Below are positions 1-10,767 of a stretch of DNA of 64,000 bases, one piece after another; within the stretch, counting starts at the first letter, position 1, and each line of letters opens with the position of its first letter. The notes under the pieces are model-generated. The model searched no databases. It had not been told where the DNA came from and worked only from the letters and a program-made list of their open reading frames with translations. The position numbers were made by a program, and so were the translations under genes. This stretch comes from Tillus elongatus (taxonomy: Eukaryota; Arthropoda; Insecta; Coleoptera; Cleridae), in assembly GCA_964006375.1 (NCBI GenBank), contig OZ023266.1:69215391-69279390 (forward strand), read 5' to 3'.

Positions 1-375
1 TTCGGAACGATGCATTTCACATAATAGAACGTATACGCTTATAACGTTAGATCTGTCATATTCAGTCATAATGGGAACAATTCAAACTGACTTTCTTGGT
101 CTCTTTGTATCAGGTTGGGGCTATTGCGTCTCAGAGGGAGGCCGCCGGAACACTCTCGTGACAGATTTTATCGCTAACTAACGGCCTCCATTCATTATCT
201 TGCGCGGCAGTAATCTACGCCATGTTAGCTTAAAAGCACACGGTAACGCAATACGTCAATACAACGACGCAACTAGGTATTAAAAACGGCCAAATAAGAT
301 TTCACCGTTTTCTTTCATTGGTTTCTTATATTGTGTCTGATAAACAAAATCTATTAATTGTAGACCAATATATTA
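1..375. other. No gene recognised
   Basis: AT-rich sequence with no sustained reading frame and no repeat that I can match elsewhere in the window. Confidence 0.5.
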
Positions 376-480
376 AGAATAAGTACACTTTGAGAAAACC
401 CAAATCACCACAACACGTATTTCAGAAACCTTACGATCGTTTCATTGACAAAGTCAACATCTTCAGATGATGATAAAATA
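376..480 (-). mobile_element. Penelope-like element end with hammerhead-like motif
   Basis: On the minus strand this segment matches the ends of the Penelope-like element at 50366-52712 and of the fragment at 57540-58219. They share the GTGGTGATTTGGGTT block and the GAAACGATCG block. At 431-466 the minus strand has the hammerhead order: CTGAAGA (460-466), a 5-bp stem TTGAC/GTCAA with a 3-base loop (445-457), then GAAAC (439-443). Of the six such motifs here this has the cleanest core. No coding sequence is attached, so it is a solitary end. Self-cleavage is inference. Confidence 0.6.
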
Positions 481-564
481 GTCAATATAATAAGTCAATA
501 TATTAAGCTTTATTCGCGCAAAGAGGCCAGGCAATACGAGAAAAGTACCTTCAAAATTTTATAG

Positions 565-660
565 TTTTTCTTCTTTAAACGTCAAACTCGCGATTTAAAA
601 CGTCAAAACTAGAAATTTTTAAACAAATATTTTGAAACGAATGCCGTTTATGTAGAATAA
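565..660 (+). repeat. Fragment of the dispersed composite repeat
   Basis: A short stretch around 580-615 carries the paired AACGTCAAA / CGCGATTTAAAACGTC phrase. The same phrase is seen at about 58625-58670 and 63545-63590, so this is a decayed piece of the composite repeat described at 58220-59400. Confidence 0.45.
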
Positions 661-1339
661 ATGTGGTAAGTAGTCAAGGTTTATGGATTAGACAGGTTAT
701 CTCGTAACTCTGAAAGGGGAGAGACGCGAGAGGAGGTCATTACATGATGTAATTATTTATTAGTTTTTATTATAAACTTGTGTAACTTTTAATGAGTTTG
801 GTAAAAAAATTCGAACGCGATCAGTTGCACATTTATTTTAATCTTTGTTTTGTACGAAACAGCAGTTCAAAAGAATCCTAAAGACAATATTTTATTTCGT
901 GGGGTATTGCGTTGTAAACATAACTGCACACCGAATTATAACGTTATTATGAATTGGACGTTATTTTTTCAAGATTATTTTTATATTTAATAATTAAATC
1001 CGGGAAATCGTCATAAAGGTAGATATGTTTAAAGAAATAGGTTATAGGTACACACTTGAAACAAGAAGTCAATAGACAACTTATCCTAAATATCTGTTTG
1101 GATGCCTGGTGTAGTTGTTTGTGGTGTATTAATGTGCAAAAATAATTCTAAAAAGGCAATGGATGATGTAGATAAACTTTCTTTCTTTTTTTTTCCAAAA
1201 GAAGTAAAAATAAAGTATTGGATAAATTAGCTGATAAGCTAGTAGTAGTAGCAGTGGTGGGGGCCAACGCCAAGCAAGTAGGCTACCATGGTCCCTTTTT
1301 GCCAAACCCAGCAACCATGCTCTACTCCTCCTCAATTCC
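661..1339. other. No gene recognised
   Basis: AT-rich and non-coding. The part next to 1340 may include the 3' untranslated tail of the minus-strand LINE that follows. Confidence 0.4.
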
Positions 1340-1410
1340 GTCGCTAAACCGCCTCGACCTCGAAGATTAAGGCCGTTACGGTCTTCAGTTGGACAGTACT
1401 TACCTAGTAC

Positions 1411-1935
1411 TCAATCCGAACAATTCTGCTCGAAGACTTCCAAAAACCTCACATTCGCACAGTTGTGGTAGGACGTTTCCTCATCCTCGCCGCATTCCTG
1501 GCAAATGGGATCCCTCTCTACGCCTATCAATGAGAGGTGTCTTCTGAGGGCGCAGTGGCCTGTTAGCACCTCAAGGATGCGGCGAAGCGTAGGTCGACTT
1601 CTTCTGATTAGCCATACAGCTTTATCTCTGTCCGGCCCCTCCAGAAAGTCCCTCGCCTTAGTGCAGCCACCAACCCACCCCCAGTGCATCTTCATTGCTT
1701 CCTCGGTCCACATGTCTAAGGCTACAGAGACCGTCTTCCTACTTATACCTATCTTCGGCCCCGAGCCACAGAACGGCCGCCGGGAACCGAGCCTTGCGAG
1801 ATTATTCGCCACCTCATTCCCCGCTACGCCACAGTGTCCCGGAACCCACACTAGTTGTACCTTCTTTGTCCTGGATAGTCCTTTGAGGGCGTCAGCGCAC
1901 TCCTGAACCAGTGTAGACCTGATTATGGCTCTCAA
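1411..1935 (-). pseudogene. LINE RNase H C-terminal half and zinc-knuckle-like tail
   Basis: A 174-aa frame begins inside RNase H and reads LVWVPGHCGVAGNEVANNLA, the C-terminal block of cellular-type RNase H in I-group LINEs. After a spacer with FCGSGPKIGIS and GHCALRRHLSL comes CQECGEDEETSYHNC, where these LINEs normally have a CxxC...H..C finger. It is one frame off from the RT frame upstream, so a frameshift lies near 1930. The centre of RNase H, with two of its acidic catalytic residues, is missing between the TDGSG start and this block. It is the 3' end of the same element, not a host gene. Confidence 0.75.
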
Positions 1936-3358
1936 TGTATATTCGTGCCCCGGAGGATTGTTGGTCCTCCAGCCCCGATCCGTCGGTGAAAGAGAAGCCG
2001 TTCTCGGAGAGCCGCTCCAAGAGACCGTCCATGACCAGACACCATAGATAAGGCGAAAGGCAGCTGCCCGGAGGGCAGCCGCCCGTCAGCCCGACGTCCG
2101 GCCCCCGCCCCCCCAGGGTCAGCGAAACTCTCCTGTCCTCCAGCATGCTCGCCACCCAGCTTATTAGGGACCTCGGCGTTCCCCTATCCTATAGGGCGGT
2201 ACAAACCGTATCCGTCCTTGCTTTATCAAAGCCCCCCTCTACATAGAAGAACACAGCTAATGTGCTCTCCCCGTAGTGTAGGGCCCTTTCCACCTTCCGC
2301 GTCACAGCATGGAGCGCCGTTTCCGTCGACTTCCCCCGCTGGTACGCGTGCTGACCTTTATGAAAGGGGTGATTCTTTAGGATCTTTCCCAACATAAACC
2401 TATCTACTATCTTTTCTAATGCATTAAGCAGGAATGATGTAAGGCTAATTAGCCTGTACGCCTTGGTCAGAGTGTAGTCTTCCCTTCCCGGCTTGGGAAC
2501 GAAGACCTCACTAACCCGGCGCCAGGCCTTTGGGACGTAGCCCCACGCCAGGCTGGCCCGGAATACCTCCCTTATATTGGAAAGCAGTGTATCCAGGCCC
2601 CTCTGTAGCAGTGCCGAAAAAATCTTATCACAGCCTGCGGGATTGAAAGGAGCGAACTCTCCCACTGCCCAGGCTATAGAGCCATCCGTAACCACCCCCT
2701 CCGCCAGCTGCCAGTCTGCGTTCGGAACCATCCACCGGCCCAGGTCGGCAGCTCCTGTGACTGCTCGACCGCCCGCGAGGTGAACTTCAGCGAGATGACG
2801 CAGGGTCTCCTCACCGGTGCATGTCCAGCTCCCGTCCGGTTTCCTCAAGGATCCTACATTACTGCCTACCTCCTGTTTGAGTACCCTTACCAACCTGGCT
2901 GCGTCAGGCAGGGAATTGACTTCCCCGCAGAACGCGCTCCAACTAGCTCGTTTACTCCGTCGCAATTCCTTCTTAAACTCCCTTCTGGCAGTCCTGAATT
3001 CGTCACAGGCCGCTTCACTCGATTCTCGGACGGCTCGGTGTAAGGCCCTCCGAGTCCGCCCGCGTAGTTCGGCGAGATCCCTGTTCCACCATCTGAATTT
3101 CATGAACAGTTTCCCCCTAAGTGGTGACGCGGCCTCGTAAGCTGCCATTATTTTACCTTCTAGAGCCTCGACCTCTCTATCTAATGCCTTTGTAGAGAGT
3201 CTTCTCCGCTCTGGGCTCCTTGGCGACTCTCCGAGGGCTGCTACATAGGTATCACAGTCGGTGTTCCTCGAATTTCTGCTGGGGGGAGTGCTCTTATGGT
3301 CCACATCCAATTCAAAGCTGATCATACGATGATCAGACATTGATATGTGTTCCGTCAC
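1936..3358 (-). pseudogene. LINE ORF2 fragment: endonuclease end and reverse transcriptase
   Basis: The frame opens at the end of an APE-type endonuclease (MSDHRMISFEL) and continues through the usual linker with a WWNRDLAELR stretch into RT. Recognisable RT blocks are FNPAGCDKIF (normally xGPDGI), YRLISLTSFLLNALEK, HAYQRGKSTETALH and VFFYVEGGFDKA. A single stop codon at 2189-2191 interrupts an otherwise continuous frame, which goes on to GGCPPGSCLSPYLWCL. The segment that should hold the catalytic YADD box is absent: near 1985 the frame passes directly from the LSENGF block into TDGSG, the first RNase H motif. An internal deletion therefore fused RT to RNase H. The product could not polymerise DNA. 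Confidence 0.8.
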
Positions 3359-3599
3359 CCTCCGCTGATAAGTTAAGGAGGGCTTTGAGGAAAAAAAATC
3401 AGAAGAAATATTCTTAGAACCCTCCTGGATGTATAAACCACAAGAAAAGTTTCAAGCACACAACCCCCGCGAAAGTTACGGTACCAGCATTGAATAGCGG
3501 TGCTTGGCAGGGAAAAGTATAAACAGAAAAGGAGAAACAAAAACAGCCTATCCGGACCTATATAAGATGCCTTTATCCCATTTTGCAGCTACACCTCCT

Positions 3600-3870
3600 T
3601 AAAATCTAGTTTATTCCGCACAGAACCCCTATTCGCCTCAGGTCCCGTAATTTTCTTGTGTCTTATGGTTTGAGGGTGGTTGTATGCATGTACGTCCCCC
3701 GTATTTGGGGGAGGGGGTTATGAGTGTTTCATCCTAGGGGTTTTTTGTTCCCCTTTTGCATGCATACAACCACCCGCAATGCATAAACCAAAAGAAAAGT
3801 TTATTGGGAACAATCCCCACGATAAACACGGGACCTGAGGCGAATGGGGATTTTGTGCCTGATAAACAGG
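3600..3870. repeat. Foldback inverted repeat
   Basis: Two arms are imperfect reverse complements. The left arm (about 3604-3690) contains CCTATTCGCCTCAGGTCCCG and GGTGGTTGTATGCATG. The right arm (about 3757-3870) contains CATGCATACAACCACC and CGGGACCTGAGGCGAAT. The centre holds a G-rich stretch. Related words occur just outside (3430-3480 and 4010-4040), so the repeat may be part of a larger palindromic element. There is no coding content, and a MITE or foldback transposon is likely. Confidence 0.7.
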
Positions 3871-4960
3871 ATTTTAAGAAGGTGTACCTGCAGTATGAAA
3901 CAAAGGCGGCATATATAGCTGTTTTTGTTTGCATTATTCGTTTCTTCTTCCCCGTACATCATTCTTATTCACTCTTGGTCCCGTCATTTGTTGGGGTTGT
4001 TTGCAAGATTTTTTTGTGGTTTATGCATTCAAGGGGTGTTAGAAGCATGTTTCTGAAAAATATTCTAAAAGCCCTTCGTGAGCTCATATGCAATATCTAA
4101 TTTACATATTGCGCTGGGACGATTTTCTATTATTTCAAAATTAAATAAGTATAAGATCTATGAGTTGTTTGCTCAAAATTGATTGTGAAAATTATAAACC
4201 TACTATTTTGTATGTGTACAAATACATACTCATCTATAGATTATAAACTTAACTATAATTTACTTATTCTGATTAGTTACATGTTATAAAATGAGAAATA
4301 TACGGTAAAATAAGTGAACCATTAAAAAAACTAAAAACCTTGGTTGTGGTTTAGAATACAAACACTTTATCCAATTTGAGGCATTATGAATTTATAATTC
4401 CATAAATATTAATTACTTTTTTAATCTTTTTCAAGATAAACCGATTAACTGTATTCATTAATTTGAAATCGATTAACATCCTAAAACTTCAATACTTTCT
4501 GCTACTATGTGAACATCTTAATTTAAAGTTTATATTAAATGTACAACCTTTTTAAGTGTCCGAAAAAACATTCCTTTGAAAAGACGAACATGAAAATACC
4601 GACTGATTTCAATATTCAATGCATCATTATTTTACTTGATTTAAATTGAGAATTCATGTGGCGTATTCCCGCTCCACTCTCTGATTGTTCAAGAGTTACT
4701 ATGCAACCTCTTTAATCTATAAACCTTGGTAAGTTGTGTGCTTTACAAAGCCTAAAATTTATACTACAACTACCATTGGCCTTCATTTTACTAAAATATT
4801 TGAAATATACCCTTTTTCTGGTGCTTAGACAGTTGTGTAACTATAGAGTTTGTGATGATAAGTAGTCTAATATTTTTATTACTTAACAAAATATATTAAC
4901 AAACCCTCTCCTTAGGAAATAAATCGAAAAGCCCTGAAACCATATATTTAACAGTAAGAA
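3871..4960. other. No gene recognised
   Basis: AT-rich, no coding signal, no repeat matched elsewhere in the window. Confidence 0.4.
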
Positions 4961-4994
4961 TTCGGACGTAGCAAGTGCTTTATGCTAGCGCATT
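4961..4994 (+). repeat. Left inverted terminus of repeat A
   Basis: GGACGTAGCAAGTGCTTTAT followed by GCTAGCG matches the left terminus of the roughly 320-bp repeat A seen at 8819, 29404 and 59101. Only the end is present here. Confidence 0.55.
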
Positions 4995-5088
4995 TATATA
5001 AACGATTTTTTTCAAACCTTAATAATTGTTTTTCTATTATTAATTTATGAAGAAAAATAATAAAGCTGTAAATTCGGTACGTAAATAG

Positions 5089-5090
<2 letters not shown>

Positions 5091-5159
<69 letters not shown>
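5091..5159. repeat. (TA)n microsatellite
   Basis: About 34 uninterrupted TA units, abutting the 3' side of the minus-strand Penelope fragment. Confidence 0.98.
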
Positions 5160-5162
<3 letters not shown>

Positions 5163-5240
5163 TAGAAAGATTTCCGCGGTCTTTATTGTGAGACATACTT
5201 GGTTCTCTGGTTGTACCGCGTCCAGAATTTATGAAAATTT

Positions 5241-5275
5241 GACGTTTAGGCTCCTGTCTTGGAGCCATTTTCAAG
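5241..5275 (-). ncRNA. Hammerhead-like motif, degenerate
   Basis: On the minus strand this reads CTTGAAAAT, then a perfect 6-bp stem GGCTCC/GGAGCC with a 6-base loop, then TAAACGTC. The hammerhead core would be CTGANGA, stem II, GAAA. The first box is altered and GAAAC has become TAAAC, so activity is unlikely. Confidence 0.4.
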
Positions 5276-5276
5276 T

Positions 5277-5540
5277 GGTAAAGGAAATATGTAAGGACGC
5301 TCTAAGGCCTCAATCTGCCTAATCCTTAGAACGGTGGACAAAGGTGGGTTGGGTTGGTTTCAAAAGGTAAAGGAAATATGTAAGGACACTCTAAGGCCTC
5401 AACTTGCCTACTCCTTAGAGCGGTGGACAAAGGTGGATTGGGTTGGTTTCAAGAGGTAAAGGAAATATGTAAGGACACTCTAAGGCCTCAATCTGTCTAC
5501 TCCTTAGAGCTGTGAACAAAGGCGAATTGGGTTGTTGTAG
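5277..5540 (-). repeat. 89-bp tandem repeat in Penelope 3' UTR
   Basis: Three tandem units begin near 5277, 5365 and 5455, each with GGTAAAGGAAATATGTAAGG and a later GGTTGGGTTGG-like stretch. The inverted partner at 7190-7275 has only one unit, so the array expanded after the two copies diverged. Confidence 0.85.
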
Positions 5541-5571
5541 CTCGATTACGGGGCCTCAATCTGCCTACTCC

Positions 5572-6835
5572 TCAAATCTCGCTGGATATCGTCTGTGAGG
5601 TCTCAGTGTGTTCAACCCTAGGCCTCACAGAGATCTGGCAGTTCTTCGCAAGTCTTGTCATATATATGTCATTCCGTCTACTTGCTTCGTTGTCAGTGAA
5701 AGAAGCTGGGTCAAGGTCAATTAAGTGAGGGGCTTTGGTCACGGTACTTAGAGGATGAGGAGGATTAAGAGGGTCACCGGCATTTGTTGAGACAGATAAA
5801 GGGAAATAAAATTCTCTGTGGAATTTATTTTCTGTTTGTATGTGTATTTGTTGTGTTTGTAATGAAGATATAATAGGTTTCCAAGTGGTCGGAAGGCGAA
5901 GACCATCATCTCTCTTATTTAAACAATCGGGACGTTTGTCAGTCTCGATTGCTTCGCGGATAATTCTCGTTTTGAAGTTGTAAACCGGTGCTATTGTTTT
6001 GGCATTATCGAAGCCTATTTTGTGTCCTGTATGAGTATGGTGCATGGCCAGCGCCGATGAGGGGTCGGATTTTCTAACTGCGAGGGTGTGTTCATATATT
6101 CTATTGTGGATGCGTCTATTTGTTTGTCCTACATAAGTTCGGGAACAGTCGGAACAAGGAATTTTGTAAGCTCCGTGGGATTATTGCCTGCCTCTTTTAT
6201 TTCTTCCCTAATGAATACTGGAATGTTGTCCTCTTCTACGTCCATTGGCTGCGGTTTCATTACTTTATGTTAAGGAAACGGTTCTTTGGAGGCTTTGAGG
6301 TGTTGTTCATTGGAGCATTTAACAAGTGAGCGTGTACCTATCCGCCAGAACGATCTTGTATCCTGTGCCCCATATATCTTTATCTATGTCCTCACATAGC
6401 TAACTCCATGCTAGTTCTTTTAGCTTTGTAACAGCCTTTTTACAGCTTGCGATTTTATCATTCTTCCAATATGCTGCTTTGTGTCACTTCCAGGGGGATT
6501 TTCTGCTTAATACATTGTAACATGCGGCGTCTATTGATTGCGATAGTTATGCAAAGTGAGTTTTTAGCTTGGCTGCATGACCTTTTATTGCATTTCTTCG
6601 AGCAGTTGGCTTGCTTTTTCGTTTTTTTTTCGCATCGTTGGGAGTTTTTATAAGATTGGACAGTTTTTTCTCTGTTGTGAATACGGTTATGATATTATGG
6701 ATTCTACGAAATTCGGCTGATTTTGTCGGTGACACCTTTAATGTATGGTAAAACCGCTATATGTTGTTGTGTGGACTCTGTTTGTTCTTGTTGTGGTGTA
6801 GTGGTTTGTTGTTGTGCGTTTCTAATGTTTCGGAG
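5572..6835 (-). pseudogene. Penelope-like RT linker, GIY-YIG endonuclease and C-terminus
   Basis: Penelope-like elements encode RT followed by a GIY-YIG nuclease that nicks target DNA. The upstream part (6800-6640, minus) reads AVLPYIKGVTDKI and, after a frameshift, TVFTTEKKLSNLI, the linker just before GIY-YIG. The nuclease follows at about 6175-6020: AYKIPCSDCSRTYVGQTN, then IYEH, giving the family pattern IPCxxC...YVGQT...EH. The tail reads HHTHTGHKIGFDNAK, IIREAIE and LPTTWKPI. Normally the linker and nuclease are about 20 residues apart, but here some 380 bases separate them. RT itself is absent. The frameshifts, stop codons and missing RT mean it is not functional. Confidence 0.8.
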
Positions 6836-7330
6836 TTTCGCCTTCCGTCCACTTGGAAACCTATTATATCTTCATCACAAACACACAAACAGAAAATAAA
6901 TTCCACAGACAATTTTATTTCCTCATTATCGGTCTCAACAAATGCCAGTGACCCTCTTAATCCTCCTCATCCTCTAAGTACCGTGACCAAAGCCCCCTAC
7001 TTAATTGACCTTGACCATACTACTTTCACTGACAACAAAGCAGGTAGACAGAACGACATATATAAGACAAGACTCGCAACGCACTGCGAGATCTCTCTGA
7101 GGCCTAGGGTTGAAAACAGTGAGAATTAACAGACGATCTCCGGCGAGATTTGGGGAGTAGGCAGATTGAGGCCCAGTAATCGAGCTACAACAACCCAACC
7201 CACCTTTGTCCACCGCTCTAAGAAGTAGGTAGATTGAGGCCTTAGAGTGTCCTTATATATTTCCTTTACCTCTTGAAAATGGCTCCAAAACAGGAGCCGA
7301 AACGTCGAGTTTTTATAAATTCTGAACGCG
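6830..7330 (+). pseudogene. Penelope-like C-terminal tail, inverted partner
   Basis: A plus-strand frame ending at 7129 reads FRLPSTWKPIISS, DPLNPPHPLSTVTKAP and LRPRVENS. This matches the C-terminal tail encoded on the minus strand at 5590-5910. It lacks RT and GIY-YIG and begins almost exactly where the minus-strand copy's linker ends, so the two lie head to head around 6830. The 3' flank (7130-7330) has one copy of the 89-bp unit and a hammerhead-like motif, then enters a (TA)n array. Confidence 0.8.
7272..7307 (+). ncRNA. Hammerhead-like motif
   Basis: CTTGAAAAT is followed by the stem GGCTCC (7281-7286) / GGAGCC (7293-7298) with loop AAAACA, then GAAAC (7299-7303) and GTC. Stem II and the GAAAC box are intact, but the first core box differs from CTGANGA. 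Hammerhead motifs at the ends of Penelope-like elements are known from published work. Activity here is inference. Confidence 0.5.
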
Positions 7331-7353
7331 TTTCAACACGAGAACCAAGTGTG

Positions 7354-7360
<7 letters not shown>

Positions 7361-7450
<90 letters not shown>
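7361..7450. repeat. (TA)n microsatellite
   Basis: About 45 TA units at the outer end of the plus-strand Penelope fragment, mirroring the array at 5091-5159. Confidence 0.98.
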
Positions 7451-7451
<1 letters not shown>

Positions 7452-7452
7452 T

Positions 7453-7553
7453 ATATAGGTTATACTGGTGACCAAACTGATGCCTGCTTGCATTAAAGAC
7501 ATATTCGATATTAAAACATTTTTATGAAAGTCCACCTCAATAACACACTTGCT
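7453..7553 (+). repeat. Right third of repeat A
   Basis: TATAGGTTATACTGGTGACC through CACTTGCTGCGTCCAG matches the right part of repeat A at 59300-59400 and 29600-29711. Confidence 0.75.
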
Positions 7554-8474
7554 GCGTCCAGACTTTTTTACTAATCATAATAAGACATATATCTTTACAG
7601 CAAAGTCGTGTTGTTGAACACATGCGCGACATATATCATTCTGTATGTACTTACGTATGGTTTGCCCTTTTTTAGATCTAAAAGCACTTCACATGATAGC
7701 AGGATGAGCATAAACTACAAAAACTATGCAGCACTATATTATTTCCTGAGATATCCTTCGTCTTAAAATGATATACAGCACATTAAGCCTGCCAGTGAGG
7801 TTTCTACAAGGCTGATAAATGATTTCGGTTAGAATTCGTTTCTGTGTTTGTGTTACTATGTGAGCCTTGTGGATGAGTTGTTGCATATACATTTTCCGCT
7901 GAAAGATAAAAAAGAAGTAGAACGCAGTAAGAAAGCCTGCAAGCCGGTGAGTTAATAGCTTTACGGAGGTTTACTGCTTTAACAATGGAGTGAAATATAC
8001 TAAGAACAATGATGAATTAAGATTGAGGGGCGATAATTGCAATTCTAGCCGGAGAAAATAACAGAACAGGAAATCTTGAAGAGCACACAGTGCGAAATGT
8101 TAGCTTTACCTTAATAATGGTCGATTCTCTATAAAATTACAGGCACTTTTAGAAAATAAATTATTCTCCACTTATTCTCTTTTGTACAATACAAATATAC
8201 AGATGCGAGATTTTGACCCTTGACATCATTGGAATCTCGGAAATCGTAAGAGAAAAAAGCTTGGTTAAATTAGACAAAAGTTGCACAAAAATCCAGAGCC
8301 TTTTAGATACAAGCAAAATGTCAAAAACTACTATTTTTCCTTTCTTTAATATCTGCGCTGCACATAAATTTTTGTAGAGGGACATAATTTGTGATTGTGG
8401 TTGCCATGGTGTCCTTAAAACTTGTTTATATTAATTCCTTTCTGAGTCGCGATAGTCAGATTTTTTCTTATATC

Positions 8475-8478
<4 letters not shown>
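7554..8478. other. No gene; shared motif at 8006-8028
   Basis: No coding signal. GAACAATGATGAATTAAG and the bases after it, up to GATTGA, recur at about 11797-11819, in both places soon followed by GCGATAA. Bases 8390-8465 (GGTTGCCATGGTG, then TCTGAGTCGCGATAG) resemble 10870-10945. Confidence 0.45.

Positions 8479-8552
<74 letters not shown>
8479..8552. repeat. (TA)n microsatellite
   Basis: About 37 TA units that lead directly, via TG, into the ACAGGGC terminus of the transposon at 8556. Confidence 0.98.
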
Positions 8553-8557
<5 letters not shown>

Positions 8558-8818
8558 GGGCTTTCATTAATTCCCGAACCCCACGTGACCGCTTAAGTTG
8601 GGCAATCCGGCATACACGGTTGTACAACCTGAATTAATTAAATCCCTAAGATACCAGTGTTGTCTCATATTTCCTTGGGGGTTTTATAAAAAATATAAAA
8701 ATTATAATAAGGTGGAACAGTAAATGTCATAAATGTATTTATTATTTAGTATTTTTAACAGCATGTCTGTTAATGTATGGTTTACTGTTATTGATTGTTA
8801 AAAAAATAAATTAAAAAA

Positions 8819-9141
8819 ACTCGGGACGCAGCCAGTGCGTTATGGTAGTGAATTTTCTTAAATATGTTTTTATTGCAAATATGTCTGTTTTCTTTTAATT
8901 TCAGAAAGCAGGCATCAATTTTGGTTACCAGTATAACCTATATAGTAAAAACAATGTGCCATGTTTCATAAAAATAACTTTATTGTGTGAAAATGTACAA
9001 AAATTTCCAAAAGTAAACTTAAAGTGTTCCCACAAAAACTCGTTTCTTGGTCAACCTTATTGGTTAATAGCAAATTGAGCTATTAAAATATGAAGCATTT
9101 GATCAAAATTCGCTACCATAACGCACTTGCTGCATCCAGAA
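8819..9141 (-). repeat. Repeat A, complete copy
   Basis: About 320 bp with inverted ends: GGACGCAGCCAGTGCGTTAT on the left and its near reverse complement, ATAACGCACTTGCTGCATCC, on the right. Other full copies are at 29404-29711 and 59101-59400. It has no coding content. Confidence 0.85.
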
Positions 9142-10213
<1,072 letters not shown>

Positions 10214-10767
10214 AATAAAATATTACTTTTATTTTGTATAGATATCAAAATTTTGTAATGTACGTAAACAAATTGAGGTCGGATTATTTAAACTTCTAAT
10301 TTACGGTTTTGTGAATGTGTATTGTGTAACATTGAACAAATATGTACCTATTTGGGCAGATTACCGATAAACAGATTTGGTAGGGCTTCATTCCATGCGA
10401 TGTTCAATATCGTCAACAACATAACCTTAACATACCTACACTTTTAACTTACGTAAAAACGGAATGAAAATGCTAAGTTTTGATAAAAACTGTTATTTTT
10501 ATTGTCCAACAGATAGAAAATTATTTGAAGAAGGTCTGAACTGGTCGAACTTGGAAAATGCACAATATACATACAAAATAACCGTCAAAAGAAATTGAGC
10601 GCCAATGGACTGAACTGCCAATTGTCAATTGATTTAGTAACTTTAGGGTCCCTAGTCTAGTGGTTTTTTTGGTTACTTTTTGGACTGCCAACTCATAAAA
10701 TCATATTCCACTAAAAGAGAGACAGAATCCGGTCACGTGGGGTTCGGGAATTAATGAAAGCCCTGTA

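Larger units (their letters stand above)
1340..3372 (-). mobile_element. 5'-truncated LINE with RNase H, I/LOA group
   Basis: A minus-strand non-LTR retrotransposon that runs from the end of the endonuclease domain through reverse transcriptase to RNase H and a C-terminal CCHC-like region. It is much more GC-rich than its surroundings, as expected of a relatively recent insertion into AT-rich DNA. The 5' end is lost just upstream of the endonuclease SDH motif near 3330. Its coding content is described in the two pseudogene entries inside it. The clade call rests on RNase H plus the RT wording and is moderately certain. Confidence 0.75.
5160..6835 (-). mobile_element. Penelope-like element, 3' half, minus strand
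   Basis: In minus-strand order this holds a decayed region downstream of RT (6835-6560), an unexplained stretch (6560-6180), the GIY-YIG endonuclease and C-terminal tail (6175-5572), and a 3' untranslated region with an 89-bp tandem repeat and a hammerhead-like motif. It ends in a (TA)n array. It is paired tail-out with the plus-strand fragment at 6830-7330, which repeats its last 330 coding bases in inverted orientation. Confidence 0.8.

Noticed and set aside
1505..3140. Plus-strand frames over the LINE (for example 1505-1906 and 2817-3140)
   Set aside because: They are shadows of the minus-strand RT and RNase H coding sequence.
5277..5540. CRISPR-like array of three spaced repeats
   Set aside because: The 89-bp units are contiguous tandem repeats without unique spacers, in the 3' region of a eukaryotic retroelement.
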